Assembly (NCBI RefSeq): GCF_000260795.1
Contig: NZ_AJGU01000002.1
Coordinates: 1 to 64,000 of the forward strand
Direction: 5' to 3'
Source: Treponema sp. JC4
GTDB taxonomy: Bacteria > Spirochaetota > Spirochaetia > Treponematales > Treponemataceae
Length of the DNA: 64,000 nt
Below the pieces are notes generated by a model that saw only the letters and a program-made list of their open reading frames with translations, had not been told where the DNA came from and did no database searches. Within the stretch, counting starts at the first letter, position 1; each line of letters opens with the position of its first letter. Of this stretch, positions 1-8,163 are shown one piece after another. Position numbers and translations under genes: made by a program.

Positions 1-1
1 C

Positions 2-673
2 GTATACCTTCTGCTTTTTATCGTAACTCTCTATTATTATAAAATAGGTTCAGGAACAAAACCCAAATGGCGAATCTGCATTTTTTATTCTTTTCTGAAT
101 ACCCTTTCTGCCTTTATCTTTTCCTTTTTCCTGAATCACTTTATCACCTTCGCAAATTACAACGTAATCTACGGTACAATCAGCGCATTAATCATCATGA
201 TGCTTAAAGTCTACTTCTTCTTTGTAATCTTTTTATTTTTTGCCCAGATGATTTATGCTTCCCAGTTTTTTGATACCCTTCTGCTTAAGGAACTTTACCT
301 TCTTCCAGACTTTTATGAAAATAAATTGTTCAAAAACCTCAAACGCATCCTCTTTATAAATCCGATAAGCAATGAAACTTCAGAAAACTCCCTTTACTAT
401 AACGGAGGAGATGTCATTTTTACCCCGGAAGAAGAATCCGACTGCGTTTACTACATCTGCCAGGGCTTTGTAAAAATAAGTGATGAAAATACAACCAGGC
501 TCATAAACCTTGGCAGTTTTATTGGAGACAGCAGCTGTATTCTTGGAAAAGAAAGAGGCCAGACTGCCATTGCTTTTACCCAGTGTAAATTGATTAAAAT
601 TTCACGAAAAGATTTTATGTCCGTCCTTCATGAAAACTCTCAGGCCGCCTCAAAGGCAATGGAAAAACTATAG
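2..673 (+). CDS. YihY/BrkB-family membrane protein with C-terminal cNMP-binding domain (5' truncated)
   Basis: The frame is open from base 2 without a start codon, so the N-terminus lies outside the window; 223 residues are visible. The first 80 or so are strongly hydrophobic, and the segment VIYGTISALIIMMLKVY fits the last helices of the YihY/BrkB (formerly RNase BN) family of inner-membrane proteins. From about visible residue 130 the sequence becomes a cyclic-nucleotide-binding beta-roll (GGDVIFTPEEE, CQGFVKIS, LGSFIGDSS, then LIKISRKDF near the end). The second half could let a small ligand, or a structural equivalent, control the membrane part. It ends 50 bases before apt, which has its own promoter. 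The family assignment of the membrane half rests on a short visible part and is moderate; the cNMP-like fold is more secure. Confidence 0.75.
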   Translation, partial: VYLLLFIVTLYYYKIGSGTKPKWRICIFYSFLNTLSAFIFSFFLNHFITFANYNVIYGTISALIIMMLKVYFFFVIFLFFAQMIYASQFFDTLLLKELYLLPDFYENKLFKNLKRILFINPISNETSENSLYYNGGDVIFTPEEESDCVYYICQGFVKISDENTTRLINLGSFIGDSSCILGKERGQTAIAFTQCKLIKISRKDFMSVLHENSQAASKAMEKL

Positions 674-686
674 GAAAGACTAACTA

Positions 687-715
687 TTGTTTTTTCTCAT
701 TAAGAGTACTAAAAT
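687..715 (+). promoter_or_regulatory. apt promoter
   Basis: TTGTTT (687-692), 17-base spacer, TAAAAT (710-715). Only eight bases separate the -10 box from the apt ATG at 724, so the transcript would start at or next to the start codon. Confidence 0.5.
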
Positions 716-723
716 AAACCATT

Positions 724-1254
724 ATGAGTTTAGAATTACTTGATAGTGCGGTTCGCCGCGTTCACGATTTCCCAAAACCGGGAATCCTTTTTTATGATAT
801 TACAGGCGTTCTTGTAAACCCTGAAGCCTTTAAATTCTGCCTTGATAAAATGGTAGAATTGTACAAGGATGCAAATCTTGATGCCGTTGCCGGTGTTGAA
901 TCACGTGGTTTTGTTTTTGCAGCTCCACTGGCAGAAAAATTAGGCATTCCTCTTATCCTTATCCGCAAAAAGGGAAAACTTCCTGGAGATACTTACAGCT
1001 GTAAATATGCCCTTGAATATGGCGTTGCAGAAGTTGAAGTTCACAAAAAGGATATTAAAAAAGGTCAGAAAATTCTTGTGATTGATGATTTGATTGCAAC
1101 TGGCGGAACTCTTGCCGCAGCTAAGAACCTTATTGAACAGGGTGGCGCTGAAGTTGAAGAATTCTTTGGAATTATCGGACTTCCTGAATTGAACTACGAA
1201 AAAGCACTTGCTCCTTGCAAGGTTACAACACTTATCAACTATCAGGGCGAATAG
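724..1254 (+). CDS. apt: Adenine phosphoribosyltransferase
   Basis: Cytosolic purine-salvage enzyme converting adenine and PRPP to AMP and pyrophosphate. The protein has 176 residues, the usual Apt length. The family start is present (VHDFPKPGILFYDIT, residues 13-27), followed by GVESRGFVFAAPLA and, around residue 118, the PRPP-binding loop ILVIDDLIATGGTLAA with the acidic pair and TGGT. No Shine-Dalgarno sequence precedes the ATG, but a promoter -10 box lies eight bases upstream, so the mRNA may be leaderless. The next gene, asnA, begins 12 bases after the stop and is probably co-transcribed. Identification is firm. Confidence 0.96.
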   Translation: MSLELLDSAVRRVHDFPKPGILFYDITGVLVNPEAFKFCLDKMVELYKDANLDAVAGVESRGFVFAAPLAEKLGIPLILIRKKGKLPGDTYSCKYALEYGVAEVEVHKKDIKKGQKILVIDDLIATGGTLAAAKNLIEQGGAEVEEFFGIIGLPELNYEKALAPCKVTTLINYQGE

Positions 1255-1266
1255 AAGGCAATTAAA

Positions 1267-2298
1267 ATGTACACACTTCCTCTTACTTACAAAAGCATTT
1301 TGAACAACAAAGAAACAGAGCATGCTATTGTTGCAATTAAAGATTTTTTCCAGCTTGCTCTTTCTACAGAACTGAACCTTACCCGCGTTACTGCCCCTCT
1401 TTTTGTACCGGCAGGAATCGGTATTAACGATGATTTGAACGGTGTTGAACGCCCTGTTTCATTCCCTATCAAGGCTTTGAATGAAAAGAAAATGGAAATC
1501 GTTCAGTCACTTGCAAAATGGAAGCGCCTTAAGGTAACAGAACTTGGACTTGATCCAGACTTTGGTATTTACACAGATATGAACGCTTTGCGCCCTGATG
1601 AAGATCTGGATGCAATTCATTCTATTTACGTTGACCAGTGGGACTGGGAAATGGCAATTGATGAAAAGGACAGAACAGTATTCTTCCTTCACGAAATTGT
1701 AAAGAAGGTTTACCGCTGTATTCAGCGCACAGAATTCTTCCTTTACGACCGCTATCCTGAAATCAAACCGATTCTTCCAAAAGAAATTAAGATTGTATTT
1801 GCAGATGATTTGCAGCGTGAATATCCACAACTTACTCCAAAAGAGCGCGAAGATATCGTTACAAAGAAATACGGTGCAGTTTTCATCACTGGTATTGGCG
1901 GCAAGCTTGATGACGGCACAATTCACGACGGCCGTGCTCCTGACTATGATGACTGGATTACAGAATGTGGCGACGGCCACCGCGGATTGAACGGTGATAT
2001 TCTTGTCTGGAACCCTGTTTTGAACAGCGCTTTTGAACTTTCTTCTATGGGTATTCGTGTAAGCCCAGAATCTTTGAAGGCTCAGCTTGAAGAACGTGGC
2101 TGCACAGAACGTGCTAAACTTGAGTTCCACTCAAAACTTTTGAAGGGAGAACTTACTCAGACTTTGGGTGGCGGTATCGGTCAGTCACGTCTTTGTATGT
2201 TCCTTTTAAGAAAGGCACACATCGGAGAAACCCAGGTAAGCATCTGGTCTGATGAAATCATTAAAGACTGCGAAAAACGCGGTATAAAGCTTTTGTAA
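1267..2298 (+). CDS. asnA: Aspartate-ammonia ligase (AsnA-type asparagine synthetase)
   Basis: Makes asparagine from aspartate, ammonia and ATP in the cytosol; AsnA is unrelated to the glutamine-dependent AsnB and has a class-II aminoacyl-tRNA-synthetase-like fold. The 343 residues match the family length (about 330). Characteristic stretches are the N-terminal YKSILNNKETEHAI, GVERPVSFPIK near residue 60, VDQWDWE near 123, and the C-terminal ATP-site motif GGGIGQSRLCMFLL. A weak ribosome site (gaaggc) precedes the ATG. The gene follows apt at 12 bases. Confidence 0.96.
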   Translation: MYTLPLTYKSILNNKETEHAIVAIKDFFQLALSTELNLTRVTAPLFVPAGIGINDDLNGVERPVSFPIKALNEKKMEIVQSLAKWKRLKVTELGLDPDFGIYTDMNALRPDEDLDAIHSIYVDQWDWEMAIDEKDRTVFFLHEIVKKVYRCIQRTEFFLYDRYPEIKPILPKEIKIVFADDLQREYPQLTPKEREDIVTKKYGAVFITGIGGKLDDGTIHDGRAPDYDDWITECGDGHRGLNGDILVWNPVLNSAFELSSMGIRVSPESLKAQLEERGCTERAKLEFHSKLLKGELTQTLGGGIGQSRLCMFLLRKAHIGETQVSIWSDEIIKDCEKRGIKLL

Positions 2299-2324
2299 AG
2301 CTTTTCGTTTATCGAACTCCTGTA

Positions 2325-3311
2325 GTGAAAGAAAAAGAATATAAATTTCGTTCCAATGAAATTGAAACTCAGATTCCTCATCTTGCAGAAAAAGGAATTA
2401 CTGAGTTTTCAATTCATGACGAAAAACTTTCGTGTGATAAAACTTCTCTTTTAAGAATCATGCGTCTGGCTGCAAAAAAAGCGCCGGACGTATATTTTTC
2501 TTTTTTGATTGATGCATCGGCAATTGACCGTGAGGTTGTTGGCGCATTGCAGAATCTTTTTTGTTCCATTGATATCCCGCTTCGTCCAATTGAAAAAGGC
2601 GGAAAGCTTTTATTTGATAAAAAGTTTTTTGCAAATAAGGCAAACCTTTTGAACCAGGCTGGAATTGTATTCGGCTTTCAGCTGAAATATGCAGCGCAGA
2701 CGGGCGACACATTAAAGGCTTTTACAGACCGCCTTGATTTTGCGGCCAATCAGTATCCAAATCACATTGATTTTGCCCAGACAGAAAATGCAGAAGAGGC
2801 ACAGACTGCTTCTGTAAGCGGTATTTTCAGCGCAAAAGACATCCGCTATGCACGAGACCTGAGTTTTGCCTGCCGTACTTTTTATTCTGCCGGACGCGCA
2901 GTACCCTGGTTCTTAAACGTGCTAAAACCATTAAAAATCTACCCTTCCCGCTTTTTTGCAGACTTTGCTGAATGGCAGCGCTGTAATAACTGTGATTTTA
3001 AAAGCGGCTTTTTACCGGAAGAACAGAATCATACAGATATAGAAAAAATGCAGCTTCTCTTCCTTGCAGAAAAATACGAAGAAAAAAATCAGCACGATTT
3101 AATTGCACTTGTTGATGATGTAGTAAGAATTAACGGTGCAATTTCCCGCCTTGAAAAAGAAGGCGATTCTTGCGAACTTGAACTTTCCTATTCTGCAGAT
3201 GATTTGCTTGGACCAGAATCCTTTGATTTGAAGGCCTTTTTAGAAAACGTCTGCATGGAGCCTGCAAAAATCAAACTTAAAATAGAAAACGGCGAGCTCA
3301 AATGCTTATAA
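2325..3311 (+). CDS. Radical-SAM-like barrel protein lacking the iron-sulfur cysteine motif
   Basis: 328 residues with a GTG start 26 bases after asnA. The first half resembles the middle of a radical-SAM TIM barrel: GITEFSIHDEKLSCDK, then a strand-helix unit PDVYFSFLIDASAID and a region corresponding to the usual substrate-radical strand. No CxxxCxxC cluster motif is present, so it cannot carry the ordinary SAM-cleaving cluster. The C-terminal half contains a WQRCNNCDF segment and acidic helices of unknown role. The last ten bases overlap the start of the pseudouridine synthase gene, which suggests translational coupling. Function unknown; the radical-SAM resemblance is my reading of the sequence and needs a profile comparison. 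Confidence 0.6.
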   Translation: MKEKEYKFRSNEIETQIPHLAEKGITEFSIHDEKLSCDKTSLLRIMRLAAKKAPDVYFSFLIDASAIDREVVGALQNLFCSIDIPLRPIEKGGKLLFDKKFFANKANLLNQAGIVFGFQLKYAAQTGDTLKAFTDRLDFAANQYPNHIDFAQTENAEEAQTASVSGIFSAKDIRYARDLSFACRTFYSAGRAVPWFLNVLKPLKIYPSRFFADFAEWQRCNNCDFKSGFLPEEQNHTDIEKMQLLFLAEKYEEKNQHDLIALVDDVVRINGAISRLEKEGDSCELELSYSADDLLGPESFDLKAFLENVCMEPAKIKLKIENGELKCL

Positions 3312-4314
3312 AGATTTTAGTAAATAAAACCTGCCGTCTGGATGAACTTTTGCGGGAAGAACTGCCTGCACGAGTGCAAGCAGAAATGCCTTCTAGCAGC
3401 ACAAATTCCTATTCCAGCCCAGCAATTTCAAACTCAAAAATCCGCCGCCTTATTTTAGCCGGCAGCGTAAGTGTAAACGGCCGCCAATGCCGCCGCCCCG
3501 CCTTTGAACTTCGCGGCCGCTCAGAAGTAATCGTAGACTTTGAAGCAGAAAAGTTCTTTTTTGAAAAACAGCCCGACGACATCGATTTTGTAATGACTGA
3601 GACTGACGTACTATACGAAGACCAAAACCTTATTTTTGTAAATAAACCTGCTTTTCTTCCCGTTGAACAGACAATCACTGGAAACAGAAAGAACCTTCAC
3701 GACGCAGTAGTAGATTTTTTATGGAAGCGCAATCCGGAACTAAGAAACCCGCCTTACGTTGGAATAATGCACCGCCTTGACCGCGAAACTTCAGGTGTAA
3801 TTCTTTTTACTAAAAACCGGGCTGTAAACAAAGCTGTTCACGATATCTTTGAAGCTCACAGCTTTACAAAGATTTACAAGGCTGTGGTTGTGCCTGCAAA
3901 AACACTTGGCGGGCGAGCAGCAAATCTTCTAAAAAAGGTAATACTTTTACAGTAGAAAACTATCTTGGCCGCATATCCTCAAAATCTCAGGCAGGAAAAT
4001 GGGGCGCTGTACCGGAAAAAGCTGGCGGACTCTATGCAAAAACATCTTTCCGAGTCTGCGGAGAAGTTACCGTAGAAGGCAAGAAAGCTTATTTAATTGA
4101 ATGCGAGCTTTTTACAGGCCGCACTCATCAGATTCGCGTACACTTAAGCGGAGCAGGCCTTCCCCTTTTGGGAGACAGTCTCTACGGAGGACTGCCTGCA
4201 AAACGAATCTACCTTCACGCAGAACGACTTGCCTGCTCCGAAGCGGGGCTGACCTTTGATGTTCAGAGCCCTTTCCCACTATCTGGCAGTATGTCTTGCA
4301 AAGAAGTAAAGTGA
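3302..4314 (+). pseudogene. RluA-family pseudouridine synthase, interrupted by a -1 frameshift at A AAA AAG
   Basis: Would convert specific uridines of ribosomal or transfer RNA to pseudouridine. The first frame (3302-3955) encodes an S4-type RNA-binding segment (SKIRRLILAGSVSVNGRQ, about residues 43-60) and the catalytic motif MHRLDRETSGVILF (about residues 155-168), then stops at 3953. The rest of the catalytic domain, including CELFTGRTHQIRVHLSGAG and RIYLHAERL, continues in the -1 frame to a TGA at 4312-4314. The frames meet at 3931-3937, A AAA AAG, which is read in the zero frame exactly as the dnaX-type slippery heptamer is. The choices are loss of one A from a run of seven (mutation or sequencing error) or programmed -1 frameshifting. 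The 3' end overlaps the convergent gene by 36 bases. Confidence 0.8.
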
Positions 4315-6117
4315 CATCAGAACAAGAATTCCCGCATAGAGAATAAAGCCGATAAATATTGCCGAAGCCGAAGGAACAACTCCTACAATTACATAATTAA
4401 TCAGTTTGAAGATATACAAAAGCCATTTATTTAAGAAATGGCAAATTATAATTATAAAAGGAAAGCCGAAAACCCAAGTCATCTTAAAATACTGATTAAC
4501 TTTTGTCCTGTAATTCCAGGCAACAGAAGCATAACCAATCAAAAGAATTACAATCCAGAAAGGATAGAAAATGCGGTTCAAAAGAGCTTCGCAATAAACT
4601 TCAGAGGAATAACCGTAAAGGCTGGCTTTTTTTACAAGCTTATAAAGGTTGCCGAAAGGAATGCGGGCCGGTTCACTGGTCTGAGTTTCAAGCATGGTAA
4701 AATCGCTGTAATTCATTGGAAGAAGAATATATTCCGGCACATGAGCAGTTTCACCAGATTCATAAACGTAAAGCGGTTCTGTCCTTACATTAGGGTCATC
4801 GCGTCCTACAGAATTCAGCATAATATATGGAATAACACTTACTTTAAGATCAATTCCCAGAAGTTCCTTTGTTTTTTCATTGATTGATTTTATAGAAACC
4901 GGCAGAACCTTTGCATAAGGCACAGTCATAGTCCTGAAAAGACTGCCGTTTTCAGCGATTGTCTGAATTGTTAAATCACGAAGATACTGAACTGTGCGGC
5001 CTGTTTCCTTTATTGAAGTAACCCCGCGGAAATAAATGATATCCTTTGAACCGTCGGTATAGGTATAAGAAAAACAGATATCATTCAAATCTTCAAAACT
5101 TTCAAGCTGGAAAACTTCATCATCAAAGAAACAGCGCTCATCAATTCGCTTTGACGCAACATCCAGATAAAAAAGCACGTCCGGGTCTGTAGCATAATCA
5201 CGAGAAGACAAGAATAAATCACGGAAAATATAATAGGCGGTTAAATCATCATTTTTTACAAGGGCAAGATAACCTTCGTATTTTGCATCATAAAATTTCT
5301 GATCGTCATTTTTTGCAAGGTTATGCTCTGTTGTAATCTTGTTCCAGGCCTGAGTAGCAATATCCTTCAATTTATCAACATTAGGATCTTTTGGACTTGA
5401 AAGTTTAAGCCCTTCCTGTGCATAGTAATGAGCATTAATCCACTCGCCCCTGTCAAAGCAGGAAGAAGCATTCAAAAAGCACTTATAGGCATCTGAAATT
5501 TTTCTTGTATCAATATTGGCCTTTGAAAAATTATCATGAGTTTCCTTGCTGGAACGGTATATTTCAAAACGGATATTAGAAGTATTTTCACGGTTAATTT
5601 CTACATCAGAACGATCTTTTAATTCCGCAGCTTCCCGTGAATTAGGGTTCAGCACAAGGGCCGCATCAGCATAGGCATAACTTTTTGAATAAAGCCCTTC
5701 TTCAAAGAAAGTCTGACCAGCCTTAATATATTGAGCAACAAGCTTTGGATGATTGATTATATTTCTCTTTCCCCTGTTAATTAGGCTTCCAAAAACTTCT
5801 GTACTCATAGTAAGAATCAGGGCGCAGGCACAGGCATAAATAATAAGGATTTTAAACCTGCCAAGCATTGCAGAAGAAAAACGGGTTAAGCTTCCCTCGC
5901 AGTTATTTCCAAAATAAACAGAAAGGCTTACCAGAAAGCCCGAATAAACAACAGAAGGAAGATAGCGCAGAAAATATCCCAGTCCTACAAGCAGTTTATA
6001 TTTGCTGGCGGCATTTTCTGGTACACCAGTTGGAATACTGCCGATAAAACCAGCAACAAGACTTACAATAAGAGCAAAAACTAAAAAGAAGGATAAGGTT
6101 CCTATGATCTTCTTCAT
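4279..6117 (-). CDS. Membrane protein with TPR-like periplasmic region; LptF/LptG-like topology
   Basis: 612 residues: three predicted N-terminal transmembrane helices (about 5-27, 45-68, 88-108), a hydrophilic region of some 400 residues, and three C-terminal helices (about 514-535, 546-583, 584-608). The hydrophilic region starts with TPR-like helices (FFEEGLYSKSYAYADAALVL) and ends with a predicted beta-rich part containing FRGVTSIKETGR. Three helices, a large external domain and three helices is the plan of the LptF/LptG permeases that move lipopolysaccharide out of the inner membrane. Its partner lies one base upstream on the same strand and has the same plan, as expected of an LptF/LptG-like pair. 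Primary-sequence similarity is weak, and treponemes are thought to lack classical LPS, so the assignment is tentative. Confidence 0.5.
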   Translation of the reverse strand: MKKIIGTLSFFLVFALIVSLVAGFIGSIPTGVPENAASKYKLLVGLGYFLRYLPSVVYSGFLVSLSVYFGNNCEGSLTRFSSAMLGRFKILIIYACACALILTMSTEVFGSLINRGKRNIINHPKLVAQYIKAGQTFFEEGLYSKSYAYADAALVLNPNSREAAELKDRSDVEINRENTSNIRFEIYRSSKETHDNFSKANIDTRKISDAYKCFLNASSCFDRGEWINAHYYAQEGLKLSSPKDPNVDKLKDIATQAWNKITTEHNLAKNDDQKFYDAKYEGYLALVKNDDLTAYYIFRDLFLSSRDYATDPDVLFYLDVASKRIDERCFFDDEVFQLESFEDLNDICFSYTYTDGSKDIIYFRGVTSIKETGRTVQYLRDLTIQTIAENGSLFRTMTVPYAKVLPVSIKSINEKTKELLGIDLKVSVIPYIMLNSVGRDDPNVRTEPLYVYESGETAHVPEYILLPMNYSDFTMLETQTSEPARIPFGNLYKLVKKASLYGYSSEVYCEALLNRIFYPFWIVILLIGYASVAWNYRTKVNQYFKMTWVFGFPFIIIICHFLNKWLLYIFKLINYVIVGVVPSASAIFIGFILYAGILVLMSLYFFARHTAR

Positions 6118-6118
6118 T

Positions 6119-7090
6119 TTAATCCTCCTCCTTTTTAACTGCAGTTTTTTTTAAGATGAACTTAATAATTCCTGCTGTTGTTATAATCAAACCAAATACC
6201 GTATTTACAAAAACAAGGAAGGAATTCTGAATGAATCTGTTTGTAAAATCAAAAAATCCTATTTTATAAATCTGTCGGATTACAGGCTGGAAAGCCGCAG
6301 AAAAATATAATGAATTAAAAATCAGGATTGCAGAAAGACTTACCACAATGGCGCATACATTCAGTAAGTTCCAGTCAAACATGGAAGAAAGACCATATAT
6401 AGAACAAATAGCAAAGGCAAGTGAAAGAAAGCAGAGGTAAGCAATAAAACCTTTTGAAAAAGAAGTTTCGCCATAATCAACAAGACTTTTAAGATTTATA
6501 AAATTAGTAATAGAAGAATCTTCAAAAGTACTTTTTATGATAATATCCTTATAAGGTTTTCCAGCCTTCAAAAGTTCGAAAGCTTCATCAGAAAAAACAA
6601 CTCTGTAACGGGCAGCCTGGTCACTTTCTGTATCAAGTTCAATAATGCGGGTTACGCGGTCATAATTATAATCTTCAACCAGATAGTAAATTTTATCTCC
6701 AACTTTTCTGAAATAACCGCCTGTAAGGCCCTGCTCCTTTTCTACTGTAGCAAAATCATAATTATTATTTACAAAAGTTTTAAGTTTATAATTCATAGGA
6801 AAAACTACAGTCCAGGTAAGGGCAAATATAAAAATATAGGCAAAAGTCTGGGCGGCTCCAAAAGGATGTCTTATGCGGTAATAGCACAAGACAGGACCTA
6901 TTAAAAAAGCATAGCAGGCAGAAATATAAAAGAAGGACTTGATAATATCCCCGGTCTGAAAGAGAGCCATTGGCTGGCCCGCTGTAAAGTTTGTAACATT
7001 CAGATAAAGAGAATACAGGAGGGTTGCCAGAAGGGTTCCCAAAATGAGCAATACAAGATAAATCAAAATAAAATACAGTGCTTTTTTCAT
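6119..7090 (-). CDS. Membrane protein with 3+3 helix LptF/LptG-like topology
   Basis: 323 residues. Helices are predicted near residues 5-30, 48-70 and 83-100, then a compact external domain of about 115 residues, then three more helices (about 218-240, 245-268, 288-310). The external domain begins PMNYKLKTFV and contains GGYFRKVGDKIYYLVEDYN and VTRIIELDTES, a pattern like the jellyroll domain of LptF/LptG, where a surface-display strand is followed by an isoleucine/leucine-rich strand. The C-terminus is basic and acidic (KKTAVKKEED) and cytosolic. One base separates its stop from the start of the 612-residue neighbour, so the two form a tight operon and probably a heterodimer. A permease role is an inference from topology and pairing. 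Confidence 0.5.
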   Translation of the reverse strand: MKKALYFILIYLVLLILGTLLATLLYSLYLNVTNFTAGQPMALFQTGDIIKSFFYISACYAFLIGPVLCYYRIRHPFGAAQTFAYIFIFALTWTVVFPMNYKLKTFVNNNYDFATVEKEQGLTGGYFRKVGDKIYYLVEDYNYDRVTRIIELDTESDQAARYRVVFSDEAFELLKAGKPYKDIIIKSTFEDSSITNFINLKSLVDYGETSFSKGFIAYLCFLSLAFAICSIYGLSSMFDWNLLNVCAIVVSLSAILIFNSLYFSAAFQPVIRQIYKIGFFDFTNRFIQNSFLVFVNTVFGLIITTAGIIKFILKKTAVKKEED

Positions 7091-7226
7091 TAAAGTCTTT
7101 CCTATCTATATTATCGGCAGAAAATATATGAATTATTAATTACAAGAAAGTAAATAAAGAGTTTGACGATGACGAAATTGTTATATATAATTAAATAGAA
7201 TAAATTACTAAGGAAAATATACGCGT

Positions 7227-7781
7227 ATGGATAGCAACAATTCAATTATTCCAGGATTTGACAATGAAAAGGACGACAGCCTTTCAATTGCTTTAAAAAA
7301 GGCTGAAGGTGTTAACCGCGGAATTTTCATTTATCTGAACGGTTATATTGATACTTATAATTCTAGTTTTTTCCAGAAACAAATCACTAAAGTTATTGAA
7401 GCCGGTTATATCAATTTGATTTTTAACTGCTCAGCTCTTAACTATGTTTCTTCTACCGGTATCGGTTCATTTACTGTATTCTTGAAAATAGTAAAACCAA
7501 AGGACGGAGATGTTGTTCTTTTGGAAATCCAGCCAAAGGTATATGAAGTATTCCAGCTTTTAGGCTTCTCTCAGTTCTTCAATATTAAATCTTCTGCAGA
7601 AGAGGCTCTGGCTTATTTCTCTGCAGGCGGAAGTACAGCTCCAAGTTCAACCTTCCCTCTGATTATTTCCTGCCCTGTATGCAACAAAAAGCTGCGTGCA
7701 ACAAAAGCAGGCCGATTCAGATGTTCAGGCTGCCGTTCAATTCTTGCAATCAACGACAGCGGAGAAGTTACACTGGGCTAA
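7227..7781 (+). CDS. STAS-domain (anti-anti-sigma-like) protein with C-terminal zinc ribbon
   Basis: 184 residues. Residues about 25-125 form a STAS domain: GIFIYLNGYIDTYNSSFFQKQ, then NLIFNCSALNYVSSTGIGSF, in which one serine of the SSTG segment is the usual phosphorylation site of SpoIIAA/RsbV proteins. These bind or release anti-sigma kinases according to phosphorylation. After a short serine- and proline-rich linker comes a zinc-ribbon pattern, CPVCNKKLRATKAGRFRCSGC, shown here only to name its two CxxC pairs, at residues about 151-171. A ribosome site (aaggaaa) precedes the ATG and a strong terminator follows. No kinase is adjacent; a SpoIIE-type phosphatase lies at 29383-31587. The zinc ribbon is an unusual addition to STAS. 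Confidence 0.8.
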   Translation: MDSNNSIIPGFDNEKDDSLSIALKKAEGVNRGIFIYLNGYIDTYNSSFFQKQITKVIEAGYINLIFNCSALNYVSSTGIGSFTVFLKIVKPKDGDVVLLEIQPKVYEVFQLLGFSQFFNIKSSAEEALAYFSAGGSTAPSSTFPLIISCPVCNKKLRATKAGRFRCSGCRSILAINDSGEVTLG

Positions 7782-7802
7782 AAATTTACATGAACTTAAG
7801 CA

Positions 7803-7832
7803 GGGGTATTCCTTAGGGAATACCCCTTTTTT
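7803..7832 (+). terminator. Intrinsic terminator of the STAS gene
   Basis: A perfect ten-base stem (ggggtattcc / ggaatacccc) with loop ttag is followed by six T. It overlaps the first DnaA box at 7831. Confidence 0.9.
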
Positions 7833-8113
7833 ATCCACATTTATTCCACCTGAAATTTTATAAAATGTGGATAACTTGTGGAAAACTTCTTAAAATGTTT
7901 CACATGTTATATTTGTGAAACAAAATTAAAATGAAGTTTACGCCTTAAACCCCTACACAATATATTCGGATATACTACTTATTTCTTATTATTATATAGA
8001 TTTAATTTGTTATAAGAACTATTCGTAAAAATTTTTAAACATTTTTTTCAAATTCTATTGACACGAATTTTATCCACAAGTCCAAAATCCAAATGTGGAT
8101 AACTTGTGGATAA
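7831..8113. other. Candidate replication origin: DnaA-box cluster with AT-rich core
   Basis: Five perfect DnaA boxes (TTATCCACA or its complement) lie at 7831-7839 (+), 7866-7874 (-), 8070-8078 (+), 8094-8102 (-) and 8105-8113 (-). A near match, TGTGGAAAA, lies at 7877-7885. Box pairs spaced 11 bases apart (7866/7877 and 8094/8105) give two nearly identical 20-base units flanking an AT-rich stretch (about 7923-8069), as in a bipartite origin. No gene is present between 7782 and 8198. dnaA is not adjacent, so this could also be an accessory DnaA-binding locus. Confidence 0.65.
7896..7922. promoter_or_regulatory. Split parS-like inverted repeat
   Basis: TGTTTCAC (7896-7903) and GTGAAACA (7915-7922) are perfect inverted copies separated by 11 bases. 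Joined, they would equal the ParB site consensus TGTTTCACGTGAAACA. The insertion is about one helical turn. Its position inside the DnaA-box cluster makes a chromosome-segregation or origin role conceivable; an operator is the alternative. Confidence 0.45.
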
Positions 8114-8163
8114 GGGGTTAATTAATGTTGATAAATGGTGAAATTCTTTGAAAATTCAAGGAT

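Noticed and set aside
8058-8063. TTGACA in the origin region as a promoter
   Set aside because: No -10 hexamer lies at 15-19 bases; DnaA boxes occupy that position.
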